From Phialemonium atrogriseum (lineage: Eukaryota > Ascomycota > Sordariomycetes > Cephalothecales > Cephalothecaceae): 64,000 nucleotides of DNA. The notes under the pieces are model-generated. The model searched no databases. It was not told where the DNA came from and saw only the letters and a list, made by a program, of their open reading frames with translations. The stretch's first letter is position 1. Every line of letters begins with the position of its first letter. The DNA is taken from contig NW_026848179.1 of the NCBI RefSeq assembly GCF_030411735.1, positions 124,001 through 188,000 on the forward strand, given 5' to 3'. A program made the translations under genes and the position numbers. This document shows positions 19,992-31,605 of this stretch, one piece after another.

Positions 19992-22900
19992 ATGGCTCAG
20001 CGCAGCAGCACCACCATCCTTCAGAGCTCAATAAGCCGAAAAAGACTACGGGTGCCATTCGCCATTCGCCCGACTCAAGCCGGCAGCTTCTCCCAAGGCT
20101 TCGATTCGGCTATTCGAATACCCTGGGCGGCCCGACGAACCCCACCAGCTTCGTCCGGCGCCGGCTTGTCATCATCCTTAGCTCCTGGTCTGATTATCTC
20201 GACGACGCTCGGCACCACCCTTGCTCATTCGAGTTCTCACCGTCTTGATATAAGCCATTACTGTCCAGTGAGAGGCGCCTTCTCATGCAATCCCCGTCTC
20301 GCTCCACGTAAAGCACTCTTCTCCACCTCATCTCGCGCAATGGTTGCCACCAAAATTGATGGCACCGCCATCGCCAAGAAAATCCGGGAGAGGTTGCACG
20401 CAGAAATCGCTGAGAAGCAGGCGATAAACCCGAGGTACAACCCGTCGCTCAAGATCATTCAAGGTGCGTCACCTCTTCAAGAACTGTTCCAGGGACATGT
20501 AAAACAGAGAAAGCTGACTCGGTGTTTAATCTAAAAGTTGGTGACCGACCTGATTCTTGTACGTTGACCGCCCACTGGGAGAGGATTTGTTCTCACTCCA
20601 TCTTCCCCCAAGCTGACCATATATCCCTCAGCCACATATGTTCGCATGAAGTTGAAGGCCGCCTTGGAGGTGAGTGACCATTTGAAAGGGGCCCCAACTT
20701 GGACCAACGCCGCTGAACAAAAGATGCACTTCAGGCGGGCATCCAATGCGAGATTCTCAAGTTCGAGGAATCCGTCGCCGAAGCCGAGTTGCTTGCCCGG
20801 GTCTTTGTGCTCAACAACGACCCTGACACCCACGGGATTCTGGTCCAGCTCCCCTTGCCCAAGCACATCGATGAGTATGTCGTGACCTCGGCTGTCGCCG
20901 ATGAGAAGGATGTCGATGGCTTCGGCACCACCAACATTGGCGAGTTAGCCAAGCGTGGCGGCCACCCGCTCTTCACCCCCTGCACCCCCAAGGGCGTCAT
21001 GGTCCTCCTAGAGGAGACCGGCGTCGACCTCCGGGGGAAGAACGCCGTCGTCATCGGCAGGAGCGACATTGTGGGTAGCCCGGTCAGCTATCTGTTGAAG
21101 AATGCGGACGCAACAGTCACCGTCTGCCATTCCCAGACTACGGGCCTGCAGGAGCATTTGAAGCAGGCCGATGTTGTTGTTGCTGCCATCGGAAACCCCG
21201 CCTTCATAAAGGGCGAATGGCTGAAGGAGGGCGTCGTGGTGATCGACGTCGGGACCAACTACATCCCAGACTCGACCAAGAAGTCCGGTTCGCGCCTCGT
21301 TGGCGACGTCGACTTTGAGTCTGCCTCGCAGGTCGCGTCTTTCATCACCCCTGTCCCGGGCGGCGTGGGGCCGATGACCGTCGCAATGCTGCTGCAGAAT
21401 GTGGTGGATGCCACCACATCACACTTTGAACAACAAAAGCAGAGGCGGATTGTTCCCCTACCGCTCAAGCTTGAGTCCCCGGTGCCCTCGGATATTGCCA
21501 TCTCGAGAGCCCAAACACCAAAGCACATCACCCGTATTGCTAAGGAGGTGGGGATTGCACCATGGGAACTTGAGCCTTACGGTGCCTACAAGGCGAAGGT
21601 CGATCTCAGCATCCTCAAGCGCCTGGACCATCGACGAAACGGTCACTACGTTGTCGTCACCGGCATCACTCCTACACCCCTGGGCGAGGGCAAGTCGACC
21701 ACCACAATGGGCCTCGCCCAAGCCCTCGGTGCTCACATGGGCCGTCTCACTTTCGCAAATGTTCGGCAGCCCAGCCAAGGCCCGACATTCGGTATCAAGG
21801 GCGGTGCTGCCGGGGGTGGATACAGCCAGGTCATCCCCATGGACGAGTTCAACCTCCATTTGACGGGCGACATCCACGCCGTCAGCGCCGCGAACAACCT
21901 GCTGGCAGCCGCCATCGAGACTCGCATGTTCCACGAGGACACACAAAAGGACGGCCCACTGTACAAGCGCTTGGTGCCGGCCAAGAATGGGAAAAGGCAG
22001 TTCGCCCCGGTCATGTTCCGGCGGCTGAAGAAGCTGGGCATCGAGAAGACCGATCCCGACGAGCTGACCGAGGACGAGATCCGCCGATTCGCCCGCCTGG
22101 ACATAGACCCGGCGACCATCACGTGGAAGCGGGTGGTGGACGTCAACGACCGGCACCTGCGGGGCATCACCGTCGGGGCCGCGGCCACGGAGAAGGGCCA
22201 CACGCGCGAGACCGGGTTCGACATCTCGGCCGCGAGCGAGTGCATGGCCATCCTGGCGCTGAGCACCGACCTGGCCGACCTGCGCGAGCGCCTCGGCAGG
22301 ATAGTCGTGGCGACCTCGCGCGGCGGCGACCCGGTCACCTGCGACGACATCGGGGCGGGCGGCGCGCTGACTGCGCTGATGAAGGACGCCATCAAGCCCA
22401 ACCTGATGCAGAGCCTCGAGGGCACCCCTGTCTTCGTCCACGCGGGGCCCTTTGCCAACATCAGCATCGGCAACAGCTCCATCCTGGCGGACAAGATGGC
22501 CCTCAAGCTCGTGGGCACGGAGCCCGACGAGGACCACTCCGCCAAGGCCGGGTTCGTGGTGACCGAGGCCGGCTTCGACTTCACCATGGGCGGCGAGCGC
22601 TTCTTCAACATCAAGTGCCGCGCCTCGGGCCTCGTGCCCGACGTGGTCGTCATCGTCGCCACGGTGCGCGCCCTCAAGGTCCACGGCGGCGCCCCGCCCA
22701 TCTCCCCCGGCGCCCCGCTTGACCCCGTGTACCTGCGCGAGGACGTCGGCGTCCTGCGCCGGGGCTGCACCAACCTCGCCAAGCAGATCGCCAACGCGCG
22801 GTCCTACGGCGTGCCCGTCGTCGTCGCCGTCAACCGCTTCACCACCGACACCGACGCCGAGGTCGCCGCCGTCCGCGAGGAGGCCATCGCCGCCGGCGCC

Positions 22901-23383
22901 GAGGACGCCGTCCTCTCCAACCACTGGGCCGAGGGCGGGCGGGGGGCCGTCGACCTCGCCGCCGCCGTCGCGGCCGCGGCCGAGAAGGCGAGGGGCGACG
23001 CCGACAGCTTCCGCCTGCTGTACGACTCGTCGGGCACGGTGCACGAGCGCATCGAGCGCATCGCCGTGTCCATGTACGGCGCGTCGGGCGTCGAGCTGGG
23101 CGAGCTCGCGCGGCGCCAGGCGGACACGTACACGCGGCAGGGCTTCGGCGGCCTGCCCGTGTGCGTGGCCAAGACGCAGTACTCGCTCAGCCACGACCCG
23201 GCGCTCAAGGGCGCGCCCACCGGGTTCGTCGTCCCCGTCCGCGACATCAGGCTCGCCGCCGGCGCCGGGTACCTGTACGCCCTCGCCGCCGACATACAGA
23301 CCATCCCCGGCCTGCCCACCGCTCCCGGGTACCTCAATGTTGATGTCGATGTCGAGACGGGGGAGATCCATGGCTTGTTCTAG
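19992..23383 (+). CDS. ade3: Trifunctional C1-tetrahydrofolate synthase, with N-terminal extension
   Basis: Four exons (19992-20463, 20538-20558, 20632-20669, 20735-23383) encode 1059 residues from the first ATG. Exon 2 is a 21-nt microexon. Residues 1-116 are Ser/Arg-rich and lack acidic clusters, like a mitochondrial presequence. An in-frame ATG at 20340 (Met117) starts a 943-residue form close in length to cytosolic yeast Ade3. The dehydrogenase/cyclohydrolase domain shows TYVRMKLKA with the catalytic Lys, VQLPLPKHI, and GRSDIVGSPVSYLL. The formate-THF ligase domain starts near residue 430 with the P-loop TPLGEGKSTTTMGLAQALG. The protein interconverts 10-formyl-, methenyl- and methylene-THF for purine, thymidylate and Met synthesis. 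One gene could supply both compartments by alternative starts. Confidence 0.95.
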
Positions 23384-24266
23384 GGGGCGGGAGGCGCTTT
23401 TCTGTTGTGTGTGTGTTGCGCTCCGAAAACGGGAAGAGAGGTTTGTAGATCTCGTCTGATGTCTAGACTCAACGTAAGAGGTTGGAAGAGGGTTAGTTAG
23501 GAGGGGCCGTGATCGGTTAGGAAGGGCACAATGGGAGCCTGGTACATGTTTTCAACAACAGGCGTGGCATGAAGAGATCGGTGCGATATCTTAGTTTTAT
23601 TCCTCTTTTTTATTCAAGTTATGAGATGGAAAGAGGTAGAAAAAACTAGACATGCTCTACTTGAAGGACATTCTAATCAGTTTCATCATGCTCGAGACGT
23701 TTTAGACGTTCAGATGTTTATTTGTTCGTCATGACAAGTAAAGTCTTTTCTTTCCCCCCGCGGTTATAACCAGGGAGACTGCCCTCCCGCGGCCGCCCGA
23801 CTTGTTCCTTTCTCCACGCTTCTCAGTCGCTGGCACACCCACGTTGCTCTCGGTCTGAGAAGGAAGAGAAGCAAGAGGCATACAGTAATTGGTGTATATA
23901 CAAAAGACCGATAGACGCCCCAAGATATGCAGCGAAAAAAGGTGACAGCGGTGGCTGGTGGACGGGCGCCTGTATGCAAACGAAGGGGGTGGGTATGGAG
24001 GAGTTCTAACAAACGAAAACATACCCGGTCTTTTGCTTTGGGTGATCGGATTTGATCCCATTCCGTCCCTGCACGCCGCCCAAGGGGGAGTGGAAACCCC
24101 ATTGCCTGTCCGTGTAGGTGAGTGGGTGGTTGCCTGCATGCGGATACATGCAGAGGTATAATAAATGAAGAGCCTTCTTCCCATTACCAAGCCGTGTGCG
24201 AAAGAAGAAATGATCAGGACTCGTCCTAGTATATCCGGCCATAAAAGGAGCGTAAAACAGACAAAT
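23384..24266. other. Intergenic, convergent 3' ends
   Basis: This 883-bp stretch carries the 3' UTRs of two convergent genes. T- and A-rich stretches occur at about 23590-23650. No ORF with coding character is present. Confidence 0.5.
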
Positions 24267-26424
24267 CTACCAGCTAAACTGTTCGCAATGCAGCTCCACA
24301 GCAGGCCCGTTGGCTCGGATAACGCTGGCCGTGGCGTCCCTCGTAACCTTCATCAGGCCGGGCGGTCCACATGCCGCTATGAGTACTCTCTGTGATGAGG
24401 GTGTTGAGTTGACGGCCTGGCGGATCAGGGTGGCGGCATCGGGCCTGCCAGCCGTCACGCGGGGGTTCCCGTGCTGCTCTGTGTCCTCAGCCTCCTCCGC
24501 CGCCGCCGTTGTGGTGGTGGTCTCAATTGCCGAAACCCTCTTGCCCTTGTTGGCGTGCTCAACGTGCAACCCCCGCTCACGCTCCATCTCCTTTTCGATG
24601 TCGTCCGATAGAGTGGAACGGTGGTGTGCAATAGGTGGGAGGCTGATCTTGGCGCGGGCAAGCGCTTTCTCGACATCGGGGGTAGAGGCGGTCGGCGAGG
24701 CGCCTAGCGACGACGACGAGGACATTGTGTGGGTGCGGTCGTCGTCCGGGGATTCGACGCGTGGGTTCAAGCGGCCCTCGGGAGAGACGGGGGCACGAGT
24801 CACGTAGAGTGAGAGGTTGATTTTGCCAGAGTGGTCGTGAGTGCAGAGGGTTTGGAGATGCTGCGTGAACCAGGACAGGCTCTCTGAACAGACGGACGTG
24901 TTAGTTGCTAGTCCCGCGACCCTTCTCGGGACTGTGTCTACTCACCATGCTGCCTCACAGTCCATATGAAGACTATGGACTTGGTCGATGTCTCCTTCAT
25001 CCGCTCAAGCAAGTTGACAGCAAGGCCGAAGGTGAAGCTGGCCCCGCTACCCCCAGCAATCAAAACGATCTTGTCGTACTCCATGGGGTCGGGGAAGGTG
25101 CCATATGGTCCGTCGACAGACGCCCTAAGCTTCGCACCCGGATGGGCTTGGGCAAACTTGTAGAGGTCGCCGGTAAAGCCATTGTGCGAGTTGATGATGA
25201 ATTCCAGTGGCTGCGTGCCGACGATGGTGAAGGGGTGCATCTCGAATCGCCGAATTGCCGGAATCCAGACAAAGAAATGCTTCCCAGGAACCGCCCTCGT
25301 GGGGACCTTCTTCATGACAACCCTCGTGCCGCCATTCGGGAGTGGGTAGAGTGTCGCTGAGTTATTGGAGGCGTAGTAGACCGCCCTTCCAACTCTGATG
25401 GCGCGATCCGTAACCCACATGGAAGCCGCGAGAAGCAGGATAATGATGATCCTCTTGCCGAGCTCGTGTTGGTGGAAACAGGCGCAGGCGATTCCGACCA
25501 TGAAGCAAGTCAGATGGACCACGTAAAACAGTTCGTACCAGATCCGACGGAGCACAATGGCCGAGAGGGTGGCACTTAAGAAGGCGAAACCGGCGATTAT
25601 GGCAGCAATCTGTTCCTTCTCAACAAGGAGCCTCAGCAAGTCCTTCTTGGAGAAGTACACGGTATAGGTGATCGCATGCATAGCCATGAAGAGGAAGGTG
25701 GTGCAGCCCGCAATCTGGTGCAGGCAGTTGAGGCGCTCGTACGAGTATGCTGTAAGGAACGCCAACGGGGTGTTCTTCAAGGCTAGGAAGACCACAAAAC
25801 ACAGATTTCCAGCCGTCATCCTGCACAAGGGTCAGTCTACCACGTCCAAACAAGAGTATTATTAAGTCGAACAGTAGACGGAAGGCTACCTACCAGCCGG
25901 CCCTCGCAGCAAAGTTGCTGGCAACCGAGAAGTCGAGGTTGGTGAAGCAGATGGCAGCGTTGATGCCCACATAGGAGGCGACGACCAAAGCATGACCGGC
26001 AGAGTTGAATCGGGGCACCTTGCGGATCAGAAGCCTACGTATACATCTGGTGGGGAGGTTAAGGTTAGCCACCTTCTTCCTAGGTCCGATACGCGTTCGC
26101 GGGTCCTTACCGTGTAACAGCACCAAAGGGTGCAGCAAGGGGCATCGTAGAGCAGGATGAGTGCGAAACCTTGCTGAAGATGGCGCGGGACCAGTGCAAG
26201 ATGATGAAGATGCCCATCAAGCCACAAATTGCTGCCGCGAACATGGCCAGCTGTCGCTCGTTCGTAGCTTGCCTCGCGATCGCCGCGGCTCCCCCCCAAC
26301 TACCACTACTGGCATGGCCTCCTCCACCACCATTTCCAGAGCCAGAGCCACCCCAGGTAGAGTTGCCAGAGGCAGAACCGCCTGAGCCCGAGCCTGAGCT
26401 TGAGCCTGAGCCTGACCAAGCCAT
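24267..26424 (-). CDS. Ferric-reductase-type transmembrane flavocytochrome
   Basis: Four exons (26111-26424, 25894-26046, 24946-25820, 24267-24883) with introns of 64, 73 and 62 nt encode 652 residues. The N-terminus is an unusual Gly/Ser-rich stretch (about 40 residues) before the first membrane helix. The ferric-reductase transmembrane core has two His pairs: 'CLHQIAGCTTFLFMAMH' and 'VVHLTCFMVGIACACFH', each spaced for bis-His haem coordination. The FAD-binding motif HPFTIVG follows near residue 352, then the nucleotide-binding GGSGASFTFGL, and CGPPGLMK near the C-terminus. A long disordered, Thr/Glu-rich insert lies between the NADPH-binding motifs. Members reduce extracellular Fe3+ or Cu2+ with cytosolic NADPH; some fungal paralogues have other acceptors. 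An in-frame ATG at 26475 is an alternative start. Confidence 0.88.
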
Positions 26425-29400
26425 CTTGTTATATGGGTGGGATGAAGCGTTGTCGGCACGCCCTATGTATGACAAGATATGTAGGGCCTAGAAGAGGTGG
26501 GAAAGTGGGAAGTTGGAAAACCGTGGATGCCCTGACATAAAGCAGCAGAGCGGTCGGAAGAGAAGTTTCAGGGAAGCAGAGTCATGGCTATGGAAGAGAA
26601 GGGTGAAGTGTATAAAACTGGGTCTAGACTGTTCGAATCAAACCACACCAGGATGTAATCGTGTTTTATATCCTATGCCTCTTCCCGCCTGTGAGTGCAT
26701 CATGGGATATGATGGTCCACCTATGCTCCGGGGTAGAGGACCGGGGGGGAGGGAGAAGAGGGCACTCGATAAATGAAGAGGCAGTAGCATCTCGACTTTA
26801 GATGCACAACAAGCAGGATTGATAATTACAGGGTCATCACATGAAAGTAGGTACAAAGTCAAGAGGCAAAACGTTGGCAAGCGCACGGGTGACCGTAACA
26901 TGGTCGGGAGCTTACCGACCGGATGAGAGGCATCAGGGGGGGAAGGGGAGAAAGGGGCGGAGAAGGGAGCAAGCCAAAGCGTCCTTCCGCTGCGACTGGC
27001 CTGGGGGCAAACTGGGCCGAAGCAAGCCAGCATGACAACCACTTCGGGGAACTTTCAAATTAGTTGATATCCAGAACGGAACTTTGTCAGCTTGACAAAG
27101 CAAGTAGCTCTCAGGGTGGAACCACGCATGGGAAGCAAGCATGGAGTGGGCGCTGCTGGCGATGCTGGCGACGCGAACCTGGGAGGCGACAACGGTTTAA
27201 CCGCGACAATAAATGATCCGGAGCCGCAATTGGCAGAGGCGGTAGTGTGAGCAATATGGATAAAGCTGTGCAAATTAAAAAGGTGACCGTGACAGCCACC
27301 CGGTGTGTTGGGGAAGGCAGAGCGACTGGAGACACATGGATCCCCCAGAACGGCCATGATAATTACCCCACAAACGCAAGTAATATCGACAAATAAACAA
27401 GAGATAATGTTGGCAGGGCTTGACAGGTTTCCCTGTCTTGAGGGGCCGGGACTTGCAGAGGCACGAGTGGCAAACCCCCCCAGGTAAGAGGTCTCCAGAC
27501 CCTTCGCGGTGCGCCATCGCGTCTGTATCTGGACAGATGCAGGACGATGAGCATGTTAGATAGACCGATAGGGTTGCGCAGGCACAGACAGGCAGACGGG
27601 ATGTATGCCGGGGTGCCGAGAGCCAGGAGCGACGTTGAGGCTTGCGCCACTTAGCTAGAACGGTGAGCTTAACAGGGGGACGGGCGCACGGCGCTGAGAG
27701 CCAAGCTGTTAGTTCGAGGGGATCGATGGGAGCTTGGACTGATTGCCCGCGGCAACAGTCTTGGACTCTTCTGGTGGTTGCTGAATCGTAGCACGTCCCG
27801 GTTTTACTTGGCAAAAAGCGGCAACAAGGTGTGATCGACGATGCGGGAATCTCAAGTTTGGGCTTACTGTCCGGAAACGAGAGCCGCCCAATGCAACCTG
27901 ACGGATGTCCGCGAGACTTAGAGACGGCTCCGTTCCAGCTTGTTGGCTGACGACAGGACCCGGAGGCGTTGGATAAGGCGATAGAGGCGGAGAGAATGTC
28001 TGTGTGTGGGTGTGTGGGTGTGTGAGTGGCAGGCCAGAAGCTGAAGAGCGTGCGGCAATGCTACTCTCTGCAGCTGCAGGTTAAGCATTCGAAGGGACAT
28101 CACTAAGCTGCCATACCGTCACAAGACCGTTCCTGGGGGAGGATTTACACGATATTCCTGGTTGGGAAAGAACCGTTTTGGGCTGAGATCCTTGGTGGGG
28201 ACCTGCTTGACGGGAGATCTGGAGGACTTTGGTTGGCTCCGTTGCACGCCGTTACACCAGCCTTGGCCCAATTAGGCAAGTTCGACGCCCGCCCTCCGCC
28301 CCTTCCAGGAACGCGTTTCCGAGCGGTCTCCCGCCGTCGACCCACACTGTGTGCCTATCCCCTCCCACATTTCCAGAACGCAAATTGCTCGTCAAATAAG
28401 GATCTATCAGCGGGACTCGAAGTGCCTTATTCTTTTTGGCCCTCTGCAATGACGCGCTTAGAATTCAGGAAATAAGACGGGACTATGCTGATCACAAAGC
28501 CACCCGCTGAATTGCTGCTGGAATCTCGGCAGCGGCTGCCAGCACACCGACCTGGAATCCCCAGTGTAGTTGGGGCATCGGTGCCTCCGTGCCCCCAGTC
28601 TGGAGATTCCATCGCCGGACGACCTGCAACGCTCCTAGGATGTGTACAACGTGCATGTACATACATGTGTACACGTACCAAGCCAAGGCCAAGGCCCCGT
28701 TTGGATGACGACAGGCACAGCGACAGGGAAGTCGCGCAGAATCGCCGCTAGGTTCTGGTGCTGCTGCCAAGATGGGAAGGAGGAATGTTACTGGGCGATG
28801 ACACTGCTGTGGAACGCAGGGTATGTGAGCTTATTTGGAGCTCTGCCCCCTCGTCTCCATAATATCGTCCCGTGCTTTCGGACTCTCCCCATTCCATCAT
28901 CCATCTTGGCAAGAAGACAAGAAAGCCCCTTCCTTTTCCCTCCCATTTTTCCATTTTCGACACTAAGCCTGATCAGGGGGTTGTATGATTGACGACTAAA
29001 GGTGCCTGTGCCTGGGGTTATTGATAAGATCTACCAACTATATGCTCAACGCCCACCTACCCCATTTTAGAACTGATATGTTCTATGGGGGATCTGTTCC
29101 GTTTAGAAAGCAGGATTCCGTCCAGTCGCTTCGACTGCCGAACAGAATGATGCCCCTATTCCAGCAGGCGCATCAGAAGCCCCAGCATTGAACTTGGCCG
29201 AGGACCACCTCGACGCGGCCAAACCACGTTATTAACTGAGATCGTGTGGCGGTCACTGGCCACGAGTCTTATTATCTTAAAACCTGGTTGACCAGTGAGA
29301 AGGGTTTTGGTCATCGAAATCTGGGGTGGCAATATCGCATTTATTACCCACCTCGGTCGCCCTCATACGCCCTCATTATCTTATACGCCCCCTTATATCT

Positions 29401-30036
29401 CAGCCACCTATCCCACTCTAAATAATTGCCTGAGTTACCTAGTCTAGACGAAACGGATACTCGTCAATCTGGGCAGGCCACCCCATTTCTGCTGGAAGGG
29501 TCGCGTCCCCAGGCTGATACTCCAATTTGTGTGGTGCTTCGTTGTCGGTGTAGATACAGGCGGCGAGCGGCACCGGCAATTGCTTCATACCACATTGCAT
29601 GCCTCGATTTCAGCAAGAGAAGGAAGGCATAGCTTCCAGAACTATAGATACTATCCATGTCGTGCAGTTGCCATAACATGAACATATTGGAGGGGTCCCT
29701 AACTGCGAGGCAGCATCCAGACAAGAGCGAGGTGCTGGTCCCTCGGCTGCCGGCCCTCTTAAGGCACCCTGATTCCCATCCTGTCACTCTTCGAAAACGT
29801 CACCAACCCCGCGGTTGGCACTTCCTTTTGAGCGAGTAGCAGAGCAAATGTTTGTGCAACTGTCTGAGCATGATCTCCGATCGACTATCTGAACTTATCC
29901 GGGCCCCTTTTGAAACTGCCGAAGCCCACCAACGCACTCTTCCTCTCACCAATGGTTCCTGGAACAATGCCTGTAAATGGCCGATTGATGACAATACTAC
30001 TACATCCTTTTCCTTAACTCGGCAGATGCCTCCCCC
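26425..30036. other. Gene-poor stretch, 3.6 kb
   Basis: Only short open frames without codon bias or recognisable motifs are found on either strand. A TG-rich tract lies at about 27997-28027 and an alternating GTAC/ACAT word cluster at about 28640-28680. It includes the upstream region of the reductase gene. I see no transposon ORF and no RNA gene, though an unrecognised non-coding RNA cannot be excluded. Confidence 0.5.
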
Positions 30037-31605
30037 TTACTCTCTTCTCCTCCTCCCCGCCATGACTAGGCGGCGCCGTGCCATCCACAGTCGCACTCCA
30101 TCTTCGCCCCCGGCAAGGCCGGAGGCGAGGTATGATGTCGCCAAGATGAAGGCGGCGACCTGCCACCAGGTGCGGAACACGAACACATGGGTGAGCCCGT
30201 CAAAGCCCCCGTGGTAGTAGAACCCGTATGCCTGCGAGAACCGCTGGCTGGCCAGCACCCCGTCCACCGCGGCCGCAAGCAGCGCGGCCACGGCCAGGAG
30301 CGTAACCCACGGCCGCCGCGCCCTCGAGCACGAGACCTCGTGGTGGTGGCCGTGCCGCGAATCCGACGGCTGTCGTGCCGGTGTCTCGCTCGTTGCCACC
30401 GCGCCCTCTCTGGGTGTCGTCGGGCTGCTGTCTGATGTCAGGCTCACAATGTCGCTGCACTTTCTCGTAATCGTCTCCACAATCCCCTTGATCCCTTCTC
30501 TGTCCCTGTGGTATTCCTCCAGATCATTCCTGGCCTTATTGAGCTCTGTCTCAAGTCGAACAATCCTCTCGTCTCTGGCCTCGACTTCCTTGGACATGTC
30601 CTCCTGACGCCCCTTGCAGTCCTCGAGCTCGGCTCCCAGGTCCGTAGTCCGGTTGTCCTTGCGTTTCACCTCGGCCTTTCTCTCCTCGTGGCATTTCTTC
30701 AAGTCCCCCTCCGCCTGGCTTTTTGCTTTCGCGAGCTCGTCTTCCAGGTCGCAGTGCAGTTTCATCTGCTGCGTAGCCGTATCTTCCAGACTCCGTCTAT
30801 GCTTTTGTCCCTCGCTTAGCTTCGCTTCCGGGGTGCGGATCTTGTCCTGGAGGTCTTCTTCCTGGCCATGATTCTGGCCTTGGAGGGTATCAATCCGGGT
30901 CTTGCAATCCGATTCTGCGCGGTCTCTCAGTTTCGTATCCAGATTTGGAATATGGCTTTCTTTCTCGTGATCTCCTTTCTCGTGCTTCTTCTTGCCGGGC
31001 TTCTGCGTCTCCTCGTAGCCAGCGGCTCTATCGCCCTTCTCCTCGTCAACACTCGGCATGTCTTCTTTGCCGCTGCTGGCTTCGTCCACATCGACCCCTT
31101 GGGTGTGACCCTTGGGAGCACCAGCAATCAAGTCGCCCGGTTGCTCTTGCAGTAGCTTATGATCTTCCAGTGGACTCGTCTCGCTCTTCTCTTCCTGAGC
31201 TGTGGCCGCCACGCTCGTCGCTTGAGTCGAAATGTCATGGTCCTCCTCACCCGAAAGTCCGGTAGGCTGAGGCTTGTCGATTATGTCCTTCTGCCCGTTC
31301 TCACCCTCTTCGGTCGGCCCTCCTGACCCTTGTTCTCCTTTCTCCGTGGCCTGCACATGGCCGTCGTCGATAATGGTATTTGCTTCCTGAATCGCGGTAG
31401 TTGTATCAGGCTGGCTTAACGCTGGGGCGGCAACGTATTTCACTGGCCCTGAATCTCCAGTGCTGACGGCGTAATCTCCTGGCGTCGGCATGGTATCGGA
31501 TTTGTGTTTGCTAGGTATAGGCATTGTCGTTGAGGCAGTATCTCTGCTGGTCAGGAAATTAAGACTGTTCAATAAACGAACGACTGGATGGGACTCCTGA
31601 GTCAA
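30037..31605 (-). CDS. Orphan coiled-coil protein with C-terminal membrane segments
   Basis: A 522-residue uninterrupted frame that I do not recognise. The first 200 residues are Glu/Gly/Thr-rich and likely disordered. From about 215 to 385 a strongly charged heptad-like region (EAKLSEGQKHRRSLED, ELAKAKSQAEGDLKKCHEER, ELEDCKGRQEDMSKEVEARD, RLETELNKARNDLEEY) should form a long coiled coil. Two hydrophobic segments near residues 430-450 (WVTLLAVAALLAAAVDGVLA) and 478-498 (TWWQVAAFILATSYLASGLAGG) are probable membrane spans, followed by a basic Arg-rich tail. This layout suggests a membrane-anchored tether or scaffold, but that is inference from architecture only. Internal ATGs at 31524 and 31491 are possible later starts. 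Low sequence conservation would be expected. Confidence 0.6.
   Translation of the reverse strand: MTQESHPVVRLLNSLNFLTSRDTASTTMPIPSKHKSDTMPTPGDYAVSTGDSGPVKYVAAPALSQPDTTTAIQEANTIIDDGHVQATEKGEQGSGGPTEEGENGQKDIIDKPQPTGLSGEEDHDISTQATSVAATAQEEKSETSPLEDHKLLQEQPGDLIAGAPKGHTQGVDVDEASSGKEDMPSVDEEKGDRAAGYEETQKPGKKKHEKGDHEKESHIPNLDTKLRDRAESDCKTRIDTLQGQNHGQEEDLQDKIRTPEAKLSEGQKHRRSLEDTATQQMKLHCDLEDELAKAKSQAEGDLKKCHEERKAEVKRKDNRTTDLGAELEDCKGRQEDMSKEVEARDERIVRLETELNKARNDLEEYHRDREGIKGIVETITRKCSDIVSLTSDSSPTTPREGAVATSETPARQPSDSRHGHHHEVSCSRARRPWVTLLAVAALLAAAVDGVLASQRFSQAYGFYYHGGFDGLTHVFVFRTWWQVAAFILATSYLASGLAGGEDGVRLWMARRRLVMAGRRRRE

Noticed and set aside
21458..23371. 637-residue antisense frame on the minus strand
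   Set aside because: It is the shadow of the C1-THF synthase gene; GC-rich third positions keep the opposite strand open. It shows no motif and extreme Gly/Val/Asp/Arg composition.
27275..27814. 179-residue minus-strand frame
   Set aside because: No motif and Cys/Trp/Arg-rich composition typical of spurious frames.
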